A model generated the notes under the pieces. It was not told the DNA's origin and did no database searches. It saw only the letters and a list, made by a program, of their open reading frames with translations. This document shows positions 57,501 through 64,000 of a DNA stretch of 64,000 bases, piece after piece. A program made the translations under genes and the position numbers. Every line of letters begins with the position of its first letter. The first letter of the stretch is position 1. Source of the DNA: Amorphophallus konjac (taxonomy: Eukaryota; Streptophyta; Magnoliopsida; Alismatales; Araceae); NCBI GenBank assembly GCA_022559845.1, contig CM040118.1, positions 237,259,224 through 237,323,223 on the forward strand, read 5' to 3'.

Positions 57501-58733
57501 AGGGGAAATGGAGTTGAGTATAGCCTGGGCGAAGGATGGCCCCACGGTGGCGGTAGGGGGGCTGCCGAAGAGGTCCAGCGTCGCAACACCGCCCCGGGCT
57601 CCGCCACGAGCAGCAGCAAGCGGAGGACACGACGGCGAGCCGGGACGAGGCTCATCGGCAATAGCAGGAACCCCAAGACAAGCTGCCAAGGGAGGGGGTG
57701 GCGGGAGAGGAAGAAGGCCATCGCCACGGTCCAGAGAAGCCGCCGGTGTGACGCCGCAAGACAGGGGAGGGGGGGCTGTAAAGGCGGAAGGAGAGGGTGG
57801 GGCGTTGGGCAAAAATAGAGCACCGTTTTTGCCCAGCGTCCCATCCAAAGGTGGTGACGTGGCAGCCAAAAGCTGAGAAGGCGAATGGGAGATGGGCTCG
57901 GTCAACACAGGGGGGTGGGTTGACTGGAGGACGTGACTGGCGGATGGGGCTGGCGTGAGGGGGAGCTGGGCGATCGACGGAGGATGGGCAAGATAGGAAG
58001 TAGTGGAGGCAACGGCCGAGGAGCAGGCCGGGACACGGGGAAGCAGAGGGCCGACGAGAGCATCGCAGGCAAGAGGGGGGCCTTGGAGCGAAAACAGAGC
58101 ACCGTTTTCACCCAAGGTCCCATCAAGCGGATGGGTCAACAGTGGGGGGCAGGTTGACAGAAGTGGGACGTGTCCGGATGACTGAGATGGCGTGGAAAGA
58201 GGATGGATGATCAACGGTTGGGAAGGGGCCACGAGAGGATGCGTGCTGACATGGGGAAAAACGTGGCAAGGTGGAGTTGGTGGCGGGGCAGACAGGGAAT
58301 CGCCATGGACCCCGTCGGCAATGGGAGAGAAGGCCGGAGATTGAGCCGGTCGGTCGGAGACGGAGGAGAGAACATGGACGCCAACAGGAGAGACACCATC
58401 AAAAGCAGAAGAGCACAAGCCACCTGGGACCGAGTCCTCCATAGCAACACAAGAGCTATCAGAGACGGGCAGAACAACAGCGGACAATGGCGAAGTGGAG
58501 ACACCGGACGGCGGACACCCAAGGTAGCCGTGCGCGGCAGGGAAGGGCAGCACAGCCCCACCACCGACAACGAGGGTGCCAAGACCTGCTGGAGGAGGGA
58601 AAGCCTTCGGGACCGTACACCCAAGGTGGGGGGCGAGGGCACCACAGGCAGGCACGGGAGGACCTCCTAGTGGCTGAGAGGAGGAAGGAGGGAGGGGGGG
58701 AGGCACCTGGCCTCCCCCCCCACTGCCAAACAT
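54565..58733 (-). pseudogene. LINE ORF1 protein: DUF4283-like domain plus zinc knuckle, very long
   Basis: Opens at a true ATG (58733). The first 430 residues are proline-, serine- and alanine-rich, with two copies of a GTLGxNGALF motif. Residues about 433-600 resemble DUF4283, the RNA-binding domain of plant L1 ORF1 (PFQDIRSHLAHRF, LLLRFQNEEDF, VPVWVEMPALP). A canonical knuckle CSSCRRLGHGSTLC follows at about 613-627. A frameshift near 56650 moves the frame to the stretch ending at 55825, where one TAG precedes the last ~417 codons in the same frame. That C-terminal half is Pro/Ala-rich, with two copies of a VPGLEPxSxFxDL...FVG module and a terminal RRSLRIQ-like basic patch and acidic end. 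About 1,390 codons in all, much longer than usual ORF1. Role: RNA binding and particle assembly; no enzyme. Confidence 0.8.
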
Positions 58734-58844
58734 TGCCGGAGGTCAAGCACCGAGGACGGGAGCAGCCCAAGGTTGGGAGAGGGAACAGCAGGAAGGAGAC
58801 CAGCGAGGGGGGAACGGGAGGAGAGAGAAACACATGGAGAGAAT

Positions 58845-58858
58845 GCCATCGACTACTT
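58845..58858. other. Target-site duplication of the LINE (right)
   Basis: gccatcgactactt, matching 54278-54291. C2 integrase resumes with ACTTCACCAAATGG. Confidence 0.95.
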
Positions 58859-59625
58859 CACCAAATGGATCGAGGCCGAAGCCACGGTAAGGATCACCGA
58901 GACAGTCGTCTGGAGTTTCGTCTAGAAGTCGATCATCTGTCGTTACGGCATCCCCCGGGTGATAGTGAGCGACAACGGTCGGCAATTTGATTCTCGCTAT
59001 TTCTGAGACCGATGCACCGACCTAGGTGTTCGCAACCACTTCACTTCGGTCGCCCACCCTCAGGCCAATGGGCTGGTCGAAAATACCAATAAGACTATCT
59101 CAAAAGGCATAAAGACCAGACTCAGCAAGGCCAAGGGTAGCTGGCTCGAGGAACTACCTAGCGTACTTTGGTCACATAGAACGACTCCCAGAACGGCAAC
59201 CGGTGAGAGTCCTTTCCAGTTGGTATATGGCACTGAGGCCGTTTTTCCGTTAGAGGTCACCAACCCTTCTCTCCGAGTCATCCGTTTCTCGCCTGAGGTA
59301 AACGAGCAAAAACTACTCGAGAATCTCGACCTAGCAGATGAACTCCGAGAGATCGCCAGCATTCGAGCAACGGAATACAAGCGCCGCCTCACCCGATACT
59401 ACAACGCCAAAGTCTGAGATAGACACTTCCAACCAGGAGACTTCGTCCTCAGGAAAGCCGAAGCCACTCGACCACTAGAGGCGGCGGTCAAGCAATCCCC
59501 TAACTGGGAAGGCCCCTACCGAGTGGTTGAGACGCTCGGGAAAGGTGCGTATAGGCTAGCTATAATGGAAGGGGAACCCATCCCTCGGACGTGGAACGCA
59601 GCCACACTACGCAAATTCTACTTTT
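58859..59625 (+). pseudogene. pol: C2 integrase core and C-terminus
   Basis: Continues AIDYF-TKWIEAEA. It carries the second Asp in VSDNGRQF (about 58966) and the catalytic Glu in HPQANGLVEN (about 59060), so the DDE triad is intact, unlike C1 where Glu is Lys. Stops: FV-TAG-KSII (58922, shared with C1 at 21434, so it predates the split of the two copies or arose twice at one CAG), TGA in SRYF-stop-DRC (CGA to TGA, about 59004) and TGA in KV-stop-DRHF (59416). Ends LRKFYF at 59625. No chromodomain. Confidence 0.87.
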
Positions 59626-60124
59626 GAAGTTGTGCAAACAAGTTGGATGAAATAAAACTCTCTTCTTTTCATTCAAACAATTGTTGGTACATCAGAAAGG
59701 CAAAAGCAAGTACGTCGCATAGCAAAAAGTAAAAAATCCATCTAGCACCACCGCAAGAGGCCATCGCTCGGCCGACTCGGACTTGATCTCCTTGCATCCA
59801 GCCACTGAATCTGCCTCGCGCAGAAACTGGCTCGGTCAAAGGGCGGTCGGTCCAGTTGGCTCGGGTGGCCCATGACAAAGGTGACAGAGGGAACTAAGAA
59901 GAGGAAGGCTACCTTCCAAGTTGATAGAAGCCAGGGAGAAGGAACACCTGTGAAGGCCTCCTCTCTTCCAACCTACCAACTCTTTGGAGCGAATAGAGAG
60001 CAAGCACCCTCCGAAGAGTAAAAGAAAAAAGAAAAGCAGAAGAGGGAAAAAGAGGCTGCCAGAAAGAAAAATAAACCAACAGAGCTGGATGAGGAGGTAG
60101 GGGAAGGCCCGGAGGGGATGGGCA
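59626..60124 (-). other. Conserved region after C2 integrase; possible antisense coding tail
   Basis: Matches 22139-22704 of C1. The minus strand keeps an open frame (59878-59669) with the hydrophobic RWIFYFLLCDVLAFAFLMY. The plus strand is non-coding. Confidence 0.35.
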
Positions 60125-60331
60125 TCACGGATACTCCCATCCCCCTGGGATCATTGCCGCAACTGATAAAGGATAAACGGCGTGCCTCCGCACGTCAAAA
60201 TCCTCTCCAGATCCGCGCGATGATCGTCGGACCCATCTCGAACCCACGCGACGACCGTCGGACCTGCTCAACAGCCCGAAATAGCCAAAAACTCTCTGCT
60301 CTCCATCATCAGCAGCATTGTCTTCCTCCAT
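60125..60331 (-). CDS. Candidate antisense micro-ORF (68 aa) in C2
   Basis: ATG at 60331, opening MEEDNAADDGEQRVF; stop at 60125. A TATA box lies about 106 bp upstream (60429-60440), exactly the spacing found in C1 (22878 and 22984). The first ~20 residues resemble the C1 product; the rest diverges and is Arg/Ser-rich. The frame can be extended upstream to 60352, but the conserved Met is at 60331. Unknown function. It may be a leader in an antisense RNA and not a real protein. Confidence 0.3.
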   Translation of the reverse strand: MEEDNAADDGEQRVFGYFGLLSRSDGRRVGSRWVRRSSRGSGEDFDVRRHAVYPLSVAAMIPGGWEYP

Positions 60332-60428
60332 ACTCCGAATGCAACGGCACAACGCAACGTGAAGAAGGGGCGAGGAAAGACTATTAGGGAAAATCCTAAG
60401 CGGTGGAGAGGAAAGGACGCCCTTCAGT

Positions 60429-60440
60429 ATTTTTATAGGC
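60429..60440 (-). promoter_or_regulatory. Antisense TATA box in C2
   Basis: Minus strand GCCTATAAAAAT, in a block (60380-60490) nearly identical to 22935-23040 of C1, including AAAACACGCCAAAGG on its upstream side. Confidence 0.5.
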
Positions 60441-61013
60441 TAAGGGAGGCTACTTGCCTTAAATGACTCTCCCCTCGAAAACACGCCAAAGGAATTTTCC
60501 CCTCTGAACGGTCACCTCAAACCCCTCATTTTACGCCTCAGCGGAATACACGAAGCGGCCTGGCATTCAAAGCGTGAGAAAACGGAAAGACACCCTGTCA
60601 GGAGCCTGTCCAACCAGCATGCGAAAACCAAGCAGGACGTATCGACAATTTCCAACTACTGCAGATACGCTAATCGAATCACGGCAAGGAAGGCAAGAAG
60701 CAAGTAAGTCATTTATTGCCTTACAAAAAGGAAAATCTTTCTTTTTCAGAAAAGGAAAAAAGACAAACAAAGGAAGAAGACAAAATAGAGTGATACATCA
60801 AGCCTCGGGCCCACTTTGAAGCTCGGGAACGGAAGGCACGGGTGTTTCACCCCCGGCACCCTCGGTGATGGACGTTTGGCACTGACCCCGCCTGCGCGGG
60901 AACTGCCTCTGCCGCGAGCCCTCCCGAGGCAGCCGGAGTGGTGAGGACACACGGCGCTATCCTCGACGGAGCACCCGGCACACCGCTACCTCCTTGTGGC
61001 TCGGCGACGGCGG
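60441..61013 (-). pseudogene. C-terminal remnant of the C2 antisense ORF
   Basis: Aligned with 23045-23600 of C1: the conserved upstream region of the antisense TATA box and the last part of the antisense ORF (near 60820-61013, e.g. CTCGGGAACGGAAGGCACG). It is cut at about 61013 by the F LTR. The PF04195-like domain and coiled coil are gone. Confidence 0.5.
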
Positions 61014-61464
61014 CACCTTCTAGTTATCTTTTCATCATGTTTAGGCCATGTTGGGCCTTGGATTAGTCCCTGCGTGGACATTGCTTTCTAGTTGTGGGCC
61101 CTTGTAGGCCAATTGGACATTTTTTTATGCTTTGTAGGCTTATTTAGAGGGCAAAGGGTTAGTGGGCCATCTTGTGCTCCACTCCTCCTTGGCCCATGTG
61201 GGGACTTGAGCACCCACCCCTAGGGTTAGGGTTTTGGGCGCATCCCACCTCCTCCAAGTGGAGGAGGTAGCAGCCGCCTTCCTTTTTGGGCGCCCCCCTC
61301 TCCCTTCCCCTTTTCCCCTCTCCTCCTTTCCCCAACTCCATCCCTTCCTTCTCCCACTTAGATTTCTTTCTTATTTTCTAAGCTTGCTGAATTATGGGCC
61401 GCCTTTCTCTCCTTGGAGCTGGGCGCACCCCTCCCCTTCTAGCTAGATTAGGGTTTCCCCATCC

Positions 61465-61474
61465 CCTATAAGTA
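61465..61474 (+). promoter_or_regulatory. TATA box of F LTR
   Basis: CCTATAAGTA, after TTAGGGTTTCCCC, the same setting as in E. Confidence 0.6.
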
Positions 61475-62510
61475 GTTCTCACCTTGTACCGATTACAGGT
61501 TACACATGAATTTGAATACAAGTGAGTATTGTGCAAAGCTTTTTGCGCCCTTCTCTCTCTCTCTCTTTCTACTCCTGCGACGGGAGAACGGCGGGGTGTG
61601 ACGCCTCAGCCCTCGGTGGACTCCGGGGTTCCCTCTTATCCTCATCTTCTTCCTCAACGGTTCGTGTGCGTGATTCCAGATTTCTGCCCCGACTTGTAGC
61701 AGAGCTCGCGCCCCCTTCTTGGACGAGTTTTGCCACGATCTATTTTCTGGAGATACGTCTGCGGATCAGCTTCGCGTCGGCGCCGGTTTTGCATCAATCG
61801 GGGATCGGCACTGCCCGTACCGATTTTCTCCGCCGACCTGCGCCAGCACCACTTTCTCTGCTCGCCCAGCGGGGAGGCCCTGATTGCGAATTTTCCCCAG
61901 GCCTCGACGCTGTGTCTTTTGCGCTGGTTTCTTCAGGGTTCGTGGATCTCCGAGTTAACTTTCCAACGCCGCCGACGGCGTTGCGTTTCGACATCGTCAC
62001 CGTCCGTGGCGGTCGATCTCGTGGGGTTGCGCCAGCGTGTCTGCCCAGTCCGCCCAGCGAACCAGTCCTGACTTTCAACGACTCCTGCGGCTCGCACCGG
62101 CGTCGTCTGCCAGCGCCATTTGGTCGAGGGCGACCTCTGCCAATCAGCTGTCACCACCAACCGGCCCGGACTTGTTCGGGCACCAGAAGGCCGATTTCCA
62201 GATTTTACCGACGGCGTGCGCAGTTCTGTGTCCACAGAACCTGATCTGACTTTCAGCAGCGCCCACGGTCACCACCGGCGGATCCAGCGCGCCCCCTTTG
62301 GCCGGAGCGTTCCTCCATCAGTCAGCGACGCGTCCTCTCTGACGGTGCTTCAAACGGGCGTCGTATCAGCCCGTGAGACCCCCTCCGCTCAGGCGCGCGC
62401 GACACCGGTTTCGGCAGCGTTGCACCCGAACCTCCTCGCGGCCAACCCGTCACCGAGTGCGGCCCGTCAACCCGTGTCCGGCAGTCCCGAACGTATTGGT
62501 TGTAGCCTTT

Positions 62511-62622
62511 TACCTCCCTGCGAGGAGTGGGCCACTATTGGGTTGTATTTTATTGATCTCTGGTGTATCGGGGTTGTTGGTTCACGGCCGGGGTTCCTTC
62601 CCCACGCCTAGGCGTGGAGGTA
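62511..62622 (+). other. Conserved block with paired ends and a palindrome in F LTR
   Basis: TACCTCC at the start and GGAGGTA at the end are perfect complements. Inside, CCACGCCTAGGCGTGG (62602-62617) is a perfect 16-base palindrome. The block is the most conserved part between the E and F LTRs. Confidence 0.55.
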
Positions 62623-62993
62623 CGCGCTCCGACTCTCCTCCTTTTGCTTGCTCTTTTAGTATGTGATTGATTATGCCGCGTGAGAGAAGGTAGGCGTCTA
62701 GCCACTTTTTGCCATCACCGCGGATCGTGAGTGAGAGCATCCATCCCTAGCACTAGTCGAGCACCGAGCTAGGACTCGACTCCCCTTGTCTTTGGAGGTC
62801 GACTATACGCCTAGACACGTGCGCTTCCCTCCTTGGGACGGCCGAGGTCGGAGTTTCTGTTGAGAGACGTCCCTCATTCTGTGGGATATCACGGTGGTCA
62901 GCCACTTGGCGACCCTTGAGCGTGCTACTGCTGGCCTGAGTTAGAGTCTTTTGTGAGTCTTAGTCCGTGTCGGTCCCCGTCCCGCGTCAAATT

Positions 62994-63005
62994 TGGTATC
63001 AGAGC
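62994..63005 (+). other. Primer-binding site of F
   Basis: TGGTATCAGAGC, exact complement of the initiator tRNA-Met 3' end, four bases after the LTR. Confidence 0.9.
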
Positions 63006-63149
63006 ATGGTTACCAACTTGTCCTTACAGGTTGGGTCTTAGGGTCGTGTCTAGGTTTTGGACGTGTCTTGTTTGAGTCTTGCATCTCATTGCATTCGTGT
63101 CCCTCTAGGTCTTAGGGTGTCAGCCTACCCTTCCCTTAGTCTCCTTTGC

Positions 63150-64000
63150 ATGCCCACTCGGGGTGGTGCGGATTACCATCGCCCGGACGCCATGGGTGAC
63201 CAACACCCACCTCAGGGACGCCCATCTCTAGAGGAACTGATTACCCAACTTATGACCCGTATGGACAGGTCCGACCAGTCCATCAAGGAGTTGACTGAGC
63301 ATCTAGATGGCCGTCTGAAGATCATTGAGGATCGTGCCAGAGTGTCTGACTTAACCATCCAGGGCCTTGTTGGACGGATTGGGAGAGTTGATGAAGTGCC
63401 CCACCAGGACCCTCCTAGAGCCGATCGAGCCCCTCCAGTTGCTGCCGCTCAAGCCCCTCGGGCTCAGGAGCGACGTCCCCGAGCCCCCGACTTTGATGAC
63501 TATGGGTCCGAGAATGATTTTGAGGGGAATGGGCGCCAGTACCGTGGTCGTCGACCACATCAGGATGAGGATGATAGGATCCTTAGGACCGTCCGTGCCG
63601 ATCCACCCACTTTCGAGGGGTCCCTTGACCCAAAAGTCTACATAGACTAGGAGAATAGCATGGATAGGTATTTCGAATGGGTTGAGATGTCTGAGCTTCG
63701 GCAAGTCCGATTTGCCAAGATGAAGCTCGTGGGGAGAGCCCAGACCTACTGGAGGAATGTCGAGAGCCTGATGTTGCAGAGGCAGGACCCACCCATAGAA
63801 ACCTGGATTGACATGCGGCGTAAGCTCCGCGAGAAGTATGTCCCTCCTTCTTACCGCCAGAGGCTCATCGACCGATGGCAGACCCTTAGTCAGGGCGATC
63901 GGTCCGTGACCGAGTACATCGCCGAGTTTGACGAGTATTATTTGCGATGTGGAGTTGATGAGGAGAAGGGCATGCCTGTTTCGCGTTTTCGCCGTGGTTT
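63150..64000 (+). pseudogene. gag: F gag, continuing beyond the window
   Basis: Opens MPTRGGADYHRPDAMGDQ at 63150. A helical, coiled-coil-like stretch follows (LMTRMDRSDQSIKELTEHL), then the gag core (PPTFEGSLDPKVYID at about 63604). A TAG at 63648 replaces Trp (TGG to TAG); after it the frame stays open to the window end, through MDRYFEWVEMSE, RAQTYWRNVESL and EYIAEFDEYYLRCG. It is better kept than the E copy, which has several stops and a frameshift. The zinc knuckle lies beyond the window. Confidence 0.87.

Larger units (their letters stand above)
54292..58844 (-). mobile_element. ORF1-only plant L1-type LINE, minus strand
   Basis: 4553 bp between perfect 14-bp duplications, with a poly-A tail on the minus strand (54292-54300). 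It has a 111-bp 5' UTR, a long ORF1-type coding region (58733-54565) and a ~265-bp 3' UTR. No apurinic endonuclease and no RT can be found in any frame. Because both ends are defined by the duplication and the poly-A tail, this is a complete insertion and not a 5'-truncated LINE. It must have moved with proteins made by another element. It breaks the integrase of C2. Confidence 0.85.
49867..61013 (+). mobile_element. C2: Tat-lineage element lacking both ends, split by a LINE
   Basis: Begins in the N-terminal gag (compare 8070-8130 of C1) and ends in the region of the antisense ORF (compare about 23390-23700 of C1). Both LTRs are missing. Gag-pol is one frame with few stops and is better kept than in C1. 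The left edge abuts B and the right edge abuts a truncated F LTR, so deletions trimmed both sides. Confidence 0.85.
61014..62989 (+). repeat. 5' LTR of F (5'-truncated)
   Basis: Ends CCCGCGTCA as in E (CCCGCATCA). The upstream half has diverged strongly, but the region 62503-62989 aligns well. Open frames at 61522-62666 are GC-rich shadows of the transcribed LTR, with no known domain. Confidence 0.72.
61014..64000 (+). mobile_element. F: chromovirus-like element related to E, 5' part
   Basis: LTR (61014-62989), initiator-Met primer site and gag running off the window. The LTR lacks about the first 50 bp when aligned with E (CTTCTAGTTATC corresponds to about 35093), so the C2/F boundary is a deletion scar and not an insertion edge. 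Confidence 0.8.

Noticed and set aside
54534..58990. Several long plus-strand ORFs (e.g. 55538-56038, 57346-57876, 58203-58670)
   Set aside because: They are GC-rich shadows of the minus-strand LINE ORF1, which has the recognisable DUF4283-like domain and zinc knuckle.
61522..62611. 240- and 163-codon ORFs in the F LTR as possible host gene
   Set aside because: They lie wholly inside an LTR between TATA box and primer site and show no domain; composition is biased.

Overview
The window is plant nuclear DNA made almost entirely of transposable elements. I see no host gene, rRNA or tRNA gene, or CRISPR array. It holds plant lineages of Ty3/gypsy (Tat-type with two RNase H domains, Tekay/Del-like chromovirus, and a second chromovirus-like family), a Ty1/copia Sirevirus-like element, and a plant L1-type LINE. 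Many primer sites match initiator tRNA-Met. This suggests heterochromatin of a large angiosperm genome; I cannot name the species. The two-letter element names used below are mine.

Left part (1-32 kb). A Sirevirus-like element G is the host layer: its 5' LTR is visible at 5312-7047 and 27048-27095, and its gag, a non-coding interior and the start of its 3' LTR run to about 31997. A Tat element, C0, ends inside this LTR at 5311. A complete Tat element, C1 (7048-27042, target duplication ggatc), also sits in it. C1 is itself split in its reverse transcriptase by D (10525-19417, target duplication agaat). D is a minus-strand LARD-like element with 3.2-3.3 kb LTRs and no gag or pol. C0 carries a fragment of a D-like LTR, and that fragment is cut by a minus-strand Tekay-like LTR at 1-2464.

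Middle part (32-50 kb). H is a minus-strand Tat remnant whose 3' region has become a ~49-bp tandem repeat. Next is E, a chromovirus-like element with LTR, gag, protease and RT. It is interrupted by the Tekay-like element A at 40078, and A is interrupted in gag by the Tekay-like element B at 44291. B breaks off after the RT at about 49866, with no LTR at the break.

Right part (50-64 kb). C2 is a Tat element that lost its 5' end. Its gag-pol is one frame with few stops. A 4.55-kb minus-strand LINE (54292-58844, 14-bp target duplication, poly-A) splits its integrase. This LINE encodes only an ORF1-type protein and no endonuclease or RT. Last comes F, a relative of E, with a 5'-truncated LTR and a gag running off the window.

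Most coding regions are decayed, largely by CAG-to-TAG, TGG-to-TAG and CGA-to-TGA changes, as expected from deamination of methylated cytosine. The points most worth following are: the ORF1-only LINE; arrays of TGACG/CGTCA dyads shared by three Tekay-like LTR families; antisense transcription units with their own TATA boxes in the Tat elements; the gag-only Sirevirus-like element with four zinc knuckles; a possible conserved RNA fold in the E/F LTRs; and the tandem repeat in H.
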